Assembly: GCA_026636295.1 (NCBI GenBank)
Contig: CP089461.1
Location: 248,001 to 312,000, forward strand
DNA from: Medakamo hakoo
Lineage: Eukaryota > Chlorophyta > Trebouxiophyceae > Coccomyxaceae
DNA: 64,000 nt
Reading direction: 5' to 3'
Below, one piece after another: positions 40,909-50,709 of the stretch. The translations under genes and the position numbers were made by a program. Position 1 is the first letter of the stretch; every line of letters starts with the position of its first letter. Below the pieces are notes generated by a model. The model was not told the origin of the DNA and did not search any database. It saw only the letters and a program-made list of their open reading frames with translations.

Positions 40909-41083
40909 AAAAGTGATGGTTTTTTTTCCCGCAGGGGGTCCGTGGGTCTCTGCCTCGTCACAAAATGAAAGGTGAAAAAAGGGACACATGCAAGCGCACG
41001 CACGCGCACAGGGTTCAAGTGAAATGAGCTGCCAAAAGAATTTCAATATGGGACCGTGTGGGAAAGGGCGGGCACGCTCTCCC

Positions 41084-42057
41084 TCATCCGTGCCTCCCAC
41101 CACAGCACGCCGGCCCGGCGGGTGATGCTGCATCTGCTGCCTTCGCGCCCTGCCCTCCCGCCGTCGCCGGCCGGGGCGTCACCCCGGCCTCCGCCGCTGC
41201 CGACGAGCTTTCCTGGAACCAAATATGGTTCTGGAAGGCTTCGCCTAGCAACACGTGCGTGCAGTCGCCCGCCGCTTCTGCCGCCGCCGCGTCCGCCGCG
41301 GCCGCGTCCACGTCGGCCGAACAGGTGATGGGCCGGGTGACTTCTTGCAGCAGGCCGTCGGTCAAGGAGTAAACGAGGCCGTGGATGGCCAGGTGCTGGC
41401 CGCGCGCCCAAGCCGCCTGGACGATGGGCGCGACGACCACGTTGAAGACCTGGTGGACGACGTTGAGTTCGACGAGGCGGTCCCAGCGCGCGGCGTGGCC
41501 GCCGTCCAGCCTGCGCAGCGCGGGCGCGTGCCGGTCGCGCGTCGCGCGGATGTCGGACACCCAGTGAGACACGAACCCGCCCGCGGTGGCGGGCATCTCC
41601 AAAGCCGCTTTGACGGCGCCGCAGCCGTAGTGCCCGCACACAATGACGTGGGAGACGCCCAGCACGTCGACCGCGTACTCCAGGCACGCCATGGCGTTCA
41701 TGTCGCGCGGGATGGCCAGGTTGCCCACGTTGCGCTGGACGAACACGTCGCCCGGCGCCAGGCCCAAAATCTCGTTGGCCGGGACGCGCGAGTCGGCGCA
41801 GCCGATCCACAGGTAGCGTGGCGTCTGGCCGCGGGCAAGGGAAGGGAAGAAGGACGGGTCGGCGGCGGAGGTGGCGGCGGCCCAGGCGCTGTTGTTGGGT
41901 GTGCAGGTGGTGTTGGGTGAGGGGATGTCGGGCCTCCAAGAACGCGGCAGGCTGGCGGGCGAGACCAAAGAAAAGCAAATACGCACCGGTTGCGCTTGAG
42001 CAGCTCGTCCAGCGATCCTGTCCACGGCTCGTCCTCGCCCTGAGGCGCGGCCGCCAT
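41084..42057 (-). CDS. Beta-type carbonic anhydrase
   Basis: Two exons (42057-41987, 41888-41084) joined in phase 2 give 291 residues. The zinc ligands are all present: IGCADSR with Cys and the Asp-Arg dyad near residue 54, and VCGHYGCGAV with His and Cys near residue 106. The start MAAAPQGEDEPWTGSLDELLKRN followed by AADPSFFPSLARGQTPRYLW fits the beta-CA N-terminal helix and substrate-side loop. It interconverts CO2 and bicarbonate. There is no clear targeting peptide, so a cytosolic site is most likely. The C-terminal 50 residues are Ala-rich, ending PACCGGRHG. The C-terminal Cys pair could matter for attachment, which is inference only. Confidence 0.95.
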
Positions 42058-42297
42058 GGCTGGGATAAGACGCGGGCCCAAAAGGCGTCCGCACGCCCGC
42101 ACACACGGGAAATTGGGGCGGGCTTTGCTATAGTAGTTTTGTCGCGAGACTGCAATCACCTTGCCCCGGCGGGCCTGCTCGACCACAAAACATCTTGGGC
42201 TGTGATCTCTGCGCTTTTTTTTTTTAGGCTCGTTGAGCCTCATCGTTGGGACTTTTCTACGTTACATCAACAAGCAGCTGCTACACCACTCAGGCCA

Positions 42298-43934
42298 TCA
42301 GGCCATGCCCGCCAGCGGCCGCCGCAGCTTGGCCGGCGTCGCACGGGCCGCCTCGCTCTCGTCCTGGATCGCGGCGCCGGACCCAGGCGGGCTGGCCGTG
42401 AGCGCCAGGCCGCCAGGTTCGCCCTTCCCACTCCCTGTCGCCGCCGCCGCCGCCCCACCCACGTAAAACTGGTGCGTCGCAATGCCGAGGATCAGGGCCG
42501 CTAAACCCAGGCCCGGCGTCAGTGCCGCCTGGCCTAAGAACACCGCACTGAACACGGCCGTCAGCGCAGTCGCGCCCACGGACGACAGCTTTTTGGCGAT
42601 GGCGTCGATCGATTTATAGAAAACGCCGGCTAGCACGCCTTGCGCTGCAGACACAGCGATGAGGGCGGCAATGGCGGGCGAAGCGGTGCCCGCGAAAATG
42701 GACGAGCCGCCCTGCTGGGCGCCACCGCTGCCGCCCAGCGCCTTGACGGCCGCGAGGCCCACACCGTTGGCGGCCAGGCCAAACGCGCACAACCAGAACG
42801 TTTGTTCCTGGACGGCCGCCGCCGGATCGGCTTTCATGCCCCGTTCAGCCAAGACGGCGGCCAGGGAAGGCACAGCGACAGCCGCGGCGACGGTGGCGGC
42901 GATGCGCGGTGTCAGAGCGGCGGGGGAACCGGCGGTTGGGAGGAAGGCGGTGGCCGCGGCCGCGGCCGGCGCGGGCGGCGCGGCACCACCGCACTCACGC
43001 CGCGACACGCCGTGCACGGCCACGCCCGCGGCCATCAAGGCCAGCGCCTGGACCTGGACCGTCGAAAACCGCCGCCCCGTCAGGCAGCGCAGGAGGAGGG
43101 CAATGGCCACTACTTTGAGGGAGCCCAGGACGCGGGCCGCGGTCGGGCTGAAGTGCGCCTGGAGCGCGAATTTCAGGTAGCCGTTGAGGGCGTACAGGGC
43201 CGCGGGCGCGGCCAGGGCCCGCGCCCGGCGGGCGCGGGACGCGAGGGCGGCCCCGCCCCAGCCCGGGTGGTGCGGGTGCGGCGCAGCGCCGTCGCGCTTG
43301 CCGCCCGCCCACGCCCAGCCGGCCCGCCCCGCCCAGGCGAGCGACGCGGCCGCGACCACAGTTTTCGCGGCTTCCACCAGCAGGTTCACGGCGGCCGGGT
43401 GGTAAGGGTACGCGCCACTCGGCGTCTTGGACAGGTGGACCTGAGAGGGGGGTGGGTGGGGAGGGAGGTGAACGACACACCATGGGATGGACGGGACCAC
43501 CCACCGCCACCGCCACCGCCACCGCCACACCCCTTTCAACGCAAAAACGCACGAGCACAGGCATCAACGCAATCAGCGTCATGTCCGCGCCGACCAGCCA
43601 CCACCTCCACCAGGCGGACAGGGCACCCCGGCTCCGCGAGCGCAGCAGGAGTGCGCGGCCAAAGGCGCGGCGGGTTGGGCGCCCGCCGCCGCCGCCGCCG
43701 TCGACCGACTGGACGGAGCGTGGCAGGCCACCTGGCCAGGCGCCACCATTCCCTCGAGCCTGCCCACCACCTGCCGCCTTGTGGCGCAGGCTGCCGCCCA
43801 GGGCGGACGGGTCCGGGGCGGCCGCGTTCTTTTGTTTTTTTATTGAGGAAGATGGGTAAGCGCGACGAGAAAAAAGAGAGAGAGCGGGGCAGCGTCGCGG
43901 CCTTCCCCACGCATTCCACTGCACGCACAGGCAT
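42298..43934 (-). CDS. CMP-sialate-type nucleotide-sugar transporter (DMT superfamily)
   Basis: Three exons are proposed (43934-43929, 43828-43553, 43440-42298), giving 474 residues. The core is secure. WLVGADMTLIALMPVL joined to VHLSKTPSGAYPYHPAAVNLLVEAAKTVVA, then APAALYALNGYLKFALQAHFSPTAARVLGSLKVVAIALLLRCL, follows plant CMP-sialic acid transporter-like proteins. About ten membrane spans are seen, with a loop rich in Ala and Pro in the middle and an interior FYKSIDAIAKKLSSVGATALTAVFSAV. It would sit in the Golgi or ER membrane and exchange a nucleotide sugar. The true substrate is unknown, because sialic acid is not usual in green algae. The first exon (Met-Pro) is inferred from one ATG followed by GTGCG, and the acceptor AAAAG is weak. 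Confidence 0.85.
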
Positions 43935-44158
43935 GAGGAGATGTCCACCGTCCTGGCGAAAAAGGAAGAATCCGTCTCCCTGGCGCACACGGAATTGAAA
44001 AGCGACGGCGACCGTGCGCGCGCCACGCCGTTTTTTAAGTGAGCACGTGCAGCTTGCAGCCCTTCACTTCTTTCTTCCGTCCGCCCACGTTTTCGGGGGT
44101 CTCCCGCGTCGCTCCTGACGTTTCGCGCACGCCGGGCCCCACGCTGAGGAAGCGCACC

Positions 44159-46312
44159 ATGGCGTGCGCGCGGCAGACTGGCCGCACGCGGCGGGCCGGC
44201 ACCCTGCTGGCGACCGCATGCGTCGGTGCGCTGCTCCTCGCCTGCCTGCTCGACGCGACGGCCGCGGCCGGCCTGCCTGCTGCCTCCGACCCGTCCTCCG
44301 CGGCCGCGCCCGCCGAACCTGCTGCCTCCCTCCTCCCGCCGCCGGACGCCGACCCGCCGGCCGACACGTCCGCCATGGCGTCCATCACCCACGCCGCCGC
44401 CGTCCGGGCGTCCCCGACCCTGCCCCCTCTCCGCCCAGGCGCGGCCCAACCCACCTGCGCGGGGTGTTCCGACTACCGCCGCGACGCCTACACCTGCGCC
44501 CAGCAGCGGGACTGGGGCTGCGACCGGTCCTGGATGGCCGGCTTCTGCGACAAGACGTGCGGGCGGTGCACCTGCGCCTGCCCCTGCACCGACGCCTCGC
44601 CCAAAGCCGACGCGACGTGCCGCCAGCTGTCCGACTGGGGCTTCTGCCCGCTGGAGGACGAGGGCAACGCCTTCATGGCCGGCTGGTGCGAGGTGAGCTG
44701 CGGCCGGTGCCCGGCGGCGCGGGGCGGGAGCGGGGTCTGCGCCCCGCCCGCGCCGTCGAGCGGGGCCAACGTGTGCGAGGGGCGGTGCTACAACCGGATC
44801 GCCGACCCGCCGCCCGCGCCGTCTGTCGTCGACGGTGCGGTGGGCGCGAGTGGCACTGGCGGCGCGGAGGGCGCGCCCTCCCACCCGGCCGGCGCCGGCC
44901 GGCCGCCCTCCTCCTTTGTCACAGTCCGAGACGGCGCGTTTTACCTGGAGGGCGCGCCCTGGTTTTTCGCGGGGACCAACTGGTACTCGGCGCTCTACCC
45001 GTGGTGGTCCGACGACCAGGTGGCGGCCGGCCTGGCGGCGCACGCGGCCAAGGGCGCGTCGGTCGTCCGCGTCTTTGCCTTCACCAACGGCCGCAACAAC
45101 ACGGGCTACGACATGACGCTGCAGACGCAGCCCATCCAGCCGTCCATCGGCGTGTTCAGCGAGGACGGCCTGGCCCGCCTGGACCTGGTCGTCGACGCGG
45201 CGGGGCGGGCGGGGCTGAAGCTCATCCTCGCCCTCTCCAACGTGTGGGACGAGGGCGGCGGCGCGCAGTGGTACGTCGACTCCGTGCTCGGGCCCGACCC
45301 GGCCACGGGCGGCCGCCGCCCGCGGGAGCTCTTCTACTCCAGCCGGCCCGTCATCGAGGCCTTCAAAGCGTACGTGCGCGTCGTCCTGACGCGGACCAAC
45401 GGCCGGAACGGGCTGCCGTACGCGGCCGACCCGGCGATCATGGCCTGGGAGCTGTGCAACGAGCCGCAGACGGCCAGCTACTGGGAGGCGGAGCGGGGCC
45501 TGGTCCCGGGGGCGGCCATGACCGCGTGGGCGGCCGAAATCTCGGGCCTCATCAAGCAGCTGGCCCCACGCCAGCTGACGTGCATGGGGGATGAGGGCTG
45601 GCGGGTGGATGGCGTGCCGGGCAAAGCGGCGCGGCGCCATGCCAGGGCGGCAGGCGGCTGCGCGGCCGCCGCGTCCCCACCCGCGCCCTTCCCTGCCACC
45701 GGCCTCACCCCACGCCCACCCGTCTCCATGCCTGGTTATGAATGGATGAACGACGGCGCGAAGGGAGTGGATTCCGTGGCCCTGGCCCGCATGCCCACGC
45801 TCGACTTCCAGACCATCCACGTTGCGTTTTTCGTTTTTTTGTGTGAGTGTTGGCAGCCCCCCCCCCCCCCCCCCCCGCCCCTTGTGTGTCCCACCCCCGT
45901 CCCTTCTGTTTCTCACGCGGCCGCCTGTTTCCCCACCCCCACCCCACCCCAGGTCTACGCCCCGAACTGGGGCTTGCGCGCCGAGGACTATGCCAAGCTG
46001 TTCACGCCGTTCCTGGCCGACAGGGCCGCCCTCGCCCGCGCCGCGGGCAAGCCCATCATCCTCGAAGAGTTTGGGTCGCCGTACGGGTACGTGGCCGACA
46101 GGGACGCCTTCATCTCCGCCTACTCCACCGCCGCGGCCGCCCTGGGCTACGCCGGCGCCCTGTTTTGGCAGGTGTCGCCCTTCAAAACGCGGTCGTCCAC
46201 GGGCGCGGGCTTTGACATCGGGTACGACAATGCCGGCGGCGCGGCCGTCCGGGCAATGTACGAGAGCTGGAACGCGCGCGCGCGGCTGGAGCGCGGGCAG
46301 TTTTGGGAATGA
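44159..46312 (+). CDS. Secreted GH5 mannanase-like glycosidase with two ShK-like Cys domains
   Basis: Exons 44159-45820 and 45953-46312 join in phase 0 to 673 residues. A signal anchor or peptide (TLLATACVGALLLACLLDA) is followed by two six-Cys modules near residues 100-140 and 145-185 (CDRSWMAGFCDKTCGRC; FMAGWCEVSCGRC), which have the ShK spacing. The GH5 barrel starts with FYLEGAPWFFAGTNWY. The general acid is in MAWELCNEPQ near residue 434, and the nucleophile is in IILEEFGSPYG near residue 590. GH5_7-type enzymes hydrolyse beta-mannans. Between 45617 and 45728 lies an in-frame, low-complexity insertion before PGYEWMND that may be an unrecognised intron. The intron at 45821 carries a long C tract. 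Confidence 0.85.
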   Translation: MACARQTGRTRRAGTLLATACVGALLLACLLDATAAAGLPAASDPSSAAAPAEPAASLLPPPDADPPADTSAMASITHAAAVRASPTLPPLRPGAAQPTCAGCSDYRRDAYTCAQQRDWGCDRSWMAGFCDKTCGRCTCACPCTDASPKADATCRQLSDWGFCPLEDEGNAFMAGWCEVSCGRCPAARGGSGVCAPPAPSSGANVCEGRCYNRIADPPPAPSVVDGAVGASGTGGAEGAPSHPAGAGRPPSSFVTVRDGAFYLEGAPWFFAGTNWYSALYPWWSDDQVAAGLAAHAAKGASVVRVFAFTNGRNNTGYDMTLQTQPIQPSIGVFSEDGLARLDLVVDAAGRAGLKLILALSNVWDEGGGAQWYVDSVLGPDPATGGRRPRELFYSSRPVIEAFKAYVRVVLTRTNGRNGLPYAADPAIMAWELCNEPQTASYWEAERGLVPGAAMTAWAAEISGLIKQLAPRQLTCMGDEGWRVDGVPGKAARRHARAAGGCAAAASPPAPFPATGLTPRPPVSMPGYEWMNDGAKGVDSVALARMPTLDFQTIHVAFFVFLCECWQPPPPPPPPLVCPTPVPSVSHAAACFPTPTPPQVYAPNWGLRAEDYAKLFTPFLADRAALARAAGKPIILEEFGSPYGYVADRDAFISAYSTAAAALGYAGALFWQVSPFKTRSSTGAGFDIGYDNAGGAAVRAMYESWNARARLERGQFWE
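45857..45876. repeat. Long C homopolymer within the GH5 intron
   Basis: A run of about 19 C is interrupted by one G, located upstream of the acceptor in the intron between the two GH5 exons. It acts as an extended polypyrimidine tract and is likely to be length-variable. Confidence 0.8.
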
Positions 46313-46697
46313 AAGGGGGGGGGGGAAGAAAACGAGTGGAACATTTGCGTGTGAAGTGCGTGTGTTAGAAAAGAAGGACATGTGTGTGTTCGTGTGTGTG
46401 TGAGGTGCCGTGACGTGAGGGAGGGCCGCGCGTTGCGCAGCGCGCGGTGAAAAAAGCGTTCCAGGCAGAGGGAGGGTTCGGCGCTCGTGTGGTTGGCGCG
46501 GCCAACGCTCGCACTCAACACACCATCATTCTCCGCCCCGGCGCGGGGCAGAAAAAAACATCCACTGACACCCCCGCCTCGGCCCACACACGGAGCTGCG
46601 GCCATCTGCAGCCCTCATCCACAGCGCCCGAGCCGCTGTGCACGCCGTTCGTCCGCTGCCCGAGACGCAAAACAAAAACGCGCACACAAACAAAAAA
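46313..46697. other. Intergenic region between GH5 gene and a hypothetical gene
   Basis: Tandem plus-strand genes flank this stretch. It contains GT-rich sequence right after the GH5 stop, which fits a 3' untranslated region. It also has a short GC palindrome near 46428-46449. No gene or RNA was recognised. Confidence 0.5.
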
Positions 46698-47410
46698 ATG
46701 CCACCCAAGCGCACGCTCGCGCCGGACGAGCCGCAGCACGGCGACGTCGCGTCGACGGCCGCCCCTCAGCCAGGGGAGGAGACCGCCCTGTGCCGGGCGG
46801 TCAAACGGCTGGCCACGTCGTCGCCGGGGCCTGGGGTGCGTTTTCGTTTTGCCGCATGGGTTTTTCGCTCGTCCATCAAAAAAACCTGGTGTCCCCATCC
46901 GCCTCAACTCTCACGCACGTCCACGACCTTGCACCACTCCCACAGGCCCGTCCCTCGTCCGTACCCGCAGGCGTGTCGCCGCACGCTGCAGCCCAGCCAC
47001 CACCGGCGTTCCGCGGGTTTGACCCCACCGGCGGCGGTCACCACCCGTCCCTCCAACAACCCGCCGCGGCCGCGACCCCGCCACCGCCAGACGTCAGGAC
47101 CGCGGCGGCGATGGCTGGCGGCGTGGACGCCGCCACTGCAGCCGGCCTGCATCGCACACCAGGCCACCAACCCGCCGACTCCACGACGACCGGCGGCACG
47201 GCGGCCGCGATGACGAGTCCGCAGACCGCAACCACCGCGCCACCGCCCGCCCCACCCTCTGCCGACGCGTCCGCCGCCGCGTACGACCTGGCGAACGCGT
47301 TGCTGCGGGCCTTGCATTTCGAGCGCCTGCGCCGGGCCGTGAGCGGAGGTGGGGGCGGTGGGAATGGCGCCAATGGCGGCGGCGGCGGTGGGAGCCAGAT
47401 GCGTGAATGA
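46698..47410 (+). CDS. Hypothetical Pro/Ala/Thr-rich protein
   Basis: Exons 46698-46835 and 46946-47410 join in phase 0 to 200 residues. It begins MPPKRTLAPDEPQHGD with a basic patch (CRAVKRLA). Pro/Ala/Thr/Gly-rich sequence follows, and then a short predicted helix, ASAAAYDLANALLRALHFER, with a Gly-rich tail (GGGGGGNGANGGGGGG). There is no signal peptide or membrane span. The helix near the end could be a short interaction motif. The family is not recognised. Confidence that this is coding rests on consistent frames across a good GTGCG/CACAG intron. Confidence 0.6.
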
Positions 47411-47598
47411 GGTGATGGGTGGATGGAAAGACAGTGGGGATGGAGAAACATTTGCTCTTCCTCGCGTCCGCCACCCTCCTGCTTTCCGTTTGCTTTTTCG
47501 GGGTGTGTGCGTGCATGCCTGGCCTGTTCTTTTAGTGTGTTAGCATTCTTCTAGTCCTTCTGCCTCTTGCAACTCCCCCGCCTCGCTCTCTCTCCCCC

Positions 47599-48831
47599 TC
47601 AATCAGCGGCGGCGGGCAAGCCCGCCTGCCCGGGCTCGTCCTCTCCCTCGTCACCGCTCTCATCCGCCAGCGCCGCTTCCCGCGACCGCTGCCGCGCGCC
47701 CGCCGCCCGCATCTGGCGGGCGATGAGCTCGTAGGACGTGAAGGTCAGGGCGGCGGCGGGCGTCGTGCGCAGCAGGTTGGTCGCGCACCCACGGTAGAAA
47801 CCCGCAATCCCGGCGTCCGCGGCAATGGCCCGGCACGTCCGCACGACGGCCGCGGGGGACACCGAGCCTTCCACGTGCATGTGCGAGCGCACGACCTCGT
47901 GCGGGTACGTCAGGGCGGACGCCGCGACCTTGGAGACGGCGGAGGCGAGGCCCAGGCCCGCGACGCCCAGCTCGCCGTCCGGGCCGCTCACCAGGGACGG
48001 CGCGCGCGCGGCCAGGCGGGCTTTCAGCCCCTCGTACAGCGGGAACTGAATCGCCACGTGCGTGACGCCGACGAGCGACGGCAGGAAGCCGGCGTACAGG
48101 CCGCGCAGCCCCTCCTCCCGCGCGATCCGGACCAGCGCGTCGGCCGCGCCCGTGTACAACACGCCGCCGCCCGCCCGGGCCGCGCCCGGCACGCCCGCCA
48201 CGGACAGCGTCTGTGTTTGCAGGCGTGTTTTAGCCACCCACAGCGGGTTTGTGACGGCCAGCGTGGCGAAGCCGGCGCCCGTCGCGGCGGCCATGTGCGC
48301 GAGCGGGCCCGTGCCTGGAGCGTGCGCAGAGGTCGCCGACCCTCCGCCCGCCGCCAGCTGCCGTTGACCGCGCGCCGCCGCCACGGCCTTCAACCGGTCG
48401 TACACAGAAAAGTAGACGGCCCAGTTGGGGAGCAGGGCCGCGAGCGTGGGGGTCAGCCCCCTGTACAGGCCGCGGACGCCCTCCTCCGACACGATCCGCC
48501 CCAGGTTGACGCCGATGCCCGCGGGCGCGCCGCGCTGCACCTGGAGCCGGGTCTTGAGGACGTCGAGCGGGCAGACCAGTGTTGCCGTCAGAGCGCCGGC
48601 GGCCGCGCCCGCGACGGCGGAGACGACGTCCGGGTCGTCCCAGTGCCGCGCGGCGCGGCGGCGGGTGTGGGCGGGGTGAGGGCGGAGCGGGTGGCCGGCC
48701 GGCGGCGCGAGCCGGGCGGAGGCCGGCCCAGGCTTCAAGCCGAACCCGTCGCCACCACCGTGTACAGGCCCTGCCCTCGCCCCGCTCGCCGCCCGGTCGG
48801 CGGCCTCGGGCGCCGAGGGACGTGCGCCCAT
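47599..48831 (-). CDS. Mitochondrial carrier family protein, NAD/folate-like
   Basis: A single exon of 410 residues with three tandem solute-carrier repeats. The signature sequences are PLDVLKTRLQVQRG, PLWVAKTRLQTQT and YPHEVVRSHMHVEG, each after a hydrophobic helix, and the repeats are followed by EGVRGLYRGL, EGLRGLYAGF and AGIAGFYRGC. The PLW in repeat two and PHEVVRS in repeat three match plant NAD carriers (NDT) and the related folate/pyrimidine nucleotide group. It would act in the mitochondrial inner membrane or plastid envelope. An N-terminal extension of about 70 residues is Ala/Pro-rich. The acidic C-terminal tail (DESGDEGEDEPGQ) is unusual for the family. The substrate is inferred, not shown. 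Confidence 0.9.
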   Translation of the reverse strand: MGARPSAPEAADRAASGARAGPVHGGGDGFGLKPGPASARLAPPAGHPLRPHPAHTRRRAARHWDDPDVVSAVAGAAAGALTATLVCPLDVLKTRLQVQRGAPAGIGVNLGRIVSEEGVRGLYRGLTPTLAALLPNWAVYFSVYDRLKAVAAARGQRQLAAGGGSATSAHAPGTGPLAHMAAATGAGFATLAVTNPLWVAKTRLQTQTLSVAGVPGAARAGGGVLYTGAADALVRIAREEGLRGLYAGFLPSLVGVTHVAIQFPLYEGLKARLAARAPSLVSGPDGELGVAGLGLASAVSKVAASALTYPHEVVRSHMHVEGSVSPAAVVRTCRAIAADAGIAGFYRGCATNLLRTTPAAALTFTSYELIARQMRAAGARQRSREAALADESGDEGEDEPGQAGLPAAAD

Positions 48832-49135
48832 GGAGGATGCGTGTGTGCTCTTTCGGGGCGGCCAGCAAATTTGGCAGCGCCTTTTTGGTTTGCAGGCGTG
48901 GTGTGGAACAGCTCGGACGTGCGATCTGCGCTTGAAGCGGGGGACAGAGTAGTACCCGGCCCGTTGCGTCCAGGCAGGCGGTAAGGAAGGCCGGCAGGCG
49001 TCCACGCACTCCGCACGACCGCCCTTGGCAAGACACAGGAGTGAGGAGAGGTCGGCCGCGCGAGCGCGCCGCATGAGAGCTCACTTGCTCATTCTTCGTC
49101 GCGCCCTTCACCAAGCGACTCACGCACCATTCACA
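48832..49135. other. Divergent promoter region between carrier and NSE3 genes
   Basis: About 304 bp separate the two starts. No TATA-like string or repeat stands out. No further gene was recognised. Confidence 0.5.
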
Positions 49136-50613
49136 ATGTCCGAGCGCCTGCGACGCATTCGCGACGCCCTGCTAGGCGGCCGCGGCGAGGCGCGCGGTCC
49201 CGCCGCCGCCGCCGCCGCGGCGCCGCCCGTCAACATCAAACGCCGACGCTCATCCGCCGGGCTTGATGGCGACGGGAATGGCGGCGACGGCGGCGACGGC
49301 GGCCTGGCCGGCCTGCCCGTGGGCGTGACCCAGGCGGACGTGGACCGCCTCGGCGCGGAGGTGTGTGAGTCGAGGGAGCGGGGCCGTGTCGTTTGTTTTT
49401 CCTTGCGCGCGCACCGTCTGTCTCAACCTCTCCCCCCTCCCCACCCCCCTCCCTCCCTCGTCTCCAAACACACAACAGATCGACCGCCGGTGGGCCGACT
49501 TTGACGGCCAGCTGGACCGCCTGCAGACCCGGCCGTCCCTGCTGGTGAGTTGGTGGGTGGTGGCGGGTGGTGGGAAGAGGACAGCCCGCCCGCGTCAAGC
49601 TCGACTCATAAAAAAAAACATGAAATCGACAGGTCCTCGACCGGGCGACGCGCGCCGTGATGCGGACGATGCTGTTCCGGGCGGGGCGCCGTCCGGGCGC
49701 GCCAGTGCGCCGGGCGGACTTGGTGGCCGCCGTCAACGCGGCGTTGGCGGCCGCGACGACGGAAGGCGGTGGCGCGCCCGCACCCGGCGGCGGCAGGTCC
49801 GCCCGGCCGGCCAACCTGGTGTCCCTCGCCATTGCCGGCGCCCGCGCCCGATTCGCGGCGGACTTGGCCCTTGACCTGGTGCGCGTGAATTTACTGCCGG
49901 TCGCGGACGGCGCGGGAGGTGGTGGCGGTGGCCGAGCCCGTGGCGGCGGCGGCGGCGGCGGCAGCGGGTCGGCCGGAACGGAGGCGTACGCCCTGCGCAC
50001 CCTCTTGCCACCCGCCACCGCCCGCATCGTGGACGCGGCGGGCGCGGCGGGCGTGGGTGGGGGCCGCCCGCCCGTGGCGACGGGCCTAGGGCTGCTGGCG
50101 GCCGCGATTGTGCGCCTGGGCGGCACGCCGACGGCTGGTGGCGGCGCTGCCGGCGTTGGTGGCGGCGGCGTCGGCGGCGGACCCGCGGGGCCCGTGGCAG
50201 GACCCAACTGGATGGCCGAGCCGGAGCTGTGGGAGGTGCTGGGCGGCCTGGGCGTGCGGCGGGCGGCCGCGGCGGGCGGGCCGGGCACGCTGGAGGCCGC
50301 GTGGGCGGGTGTGGAGGGCGGCGGCAGTGCCAGTGACGGGGCCGCTGCCGCCGGTCCGGCGTCCCACCTCATCCCGGGCCTGGGCGACCCGGAAGCCGCG
50401 CTGCGGGCGGCGGTCGACGCCCGCTGGCTGGTCGAACGCTTCGGCCCCGCGCCCGACGGGTCGGGCGGCCGGGTGAGGTGGTTCACCGTCGGCGAGGCGG
50501 CGCTGGGTGAGGGCGGCGGCGGCGCCGAACTGGACGCGTTCATCCGCATGGTGTTTGAATCGCCCGACCCGGTGGCGGAGCTGGCCGAGTGCCTGGGCGG
50601 TGGTGGGGAGTGA
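49136..50613 (+). CDS. MAGE-domain protein, NSE3-like subunit of the SMC5/6 complex
   Basis: Exons 49136-49360, 49479-49544 and 49633-50613 join in phase 0 to 423 residues. After a basic, Ala-rich N-terminus with KRRRSS, a MAGE homology domain can be followed. It runs through VMRTMLFRAGRRPGAPVRRADLVAAVNAAL, ARFAADLALDLVRVNL, AYALRTLL, GLGLLAAAIVRLGG, ELWEVLGGLGVR and the end DARWLVERF, with GGRVRWFTVGEAAL. The order of helix pairs and the final winged-helix strand match NSE3/MAGE proteins. NSE3 with NSE1 forms the ubiquitin ligase part of SMC5/6 in DNA repair. Gly-rich insertions are seen between helices. The first donor could also be one codon later. Confidence 0.78.
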
Positions 50614-50709
50614 GGGGCGGTGCTTGAGGGTGGCTCCCCCGTTTCGCCCCGCTGACTTTCCTTTTTTGCTGCTAGTTTTTTCACTGTCTCTCTGCCCTGT
50701 TTTTTGTGT

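Noticed and set aside
42995-46381. A 1128-codon minus-strand open frame across the GH5 gene
   Set aside because: High GC content leaves few stops in antisense frames. It overlaps a gene with clear family motifs, and its Arg/Gly-rich translation shows no domain.
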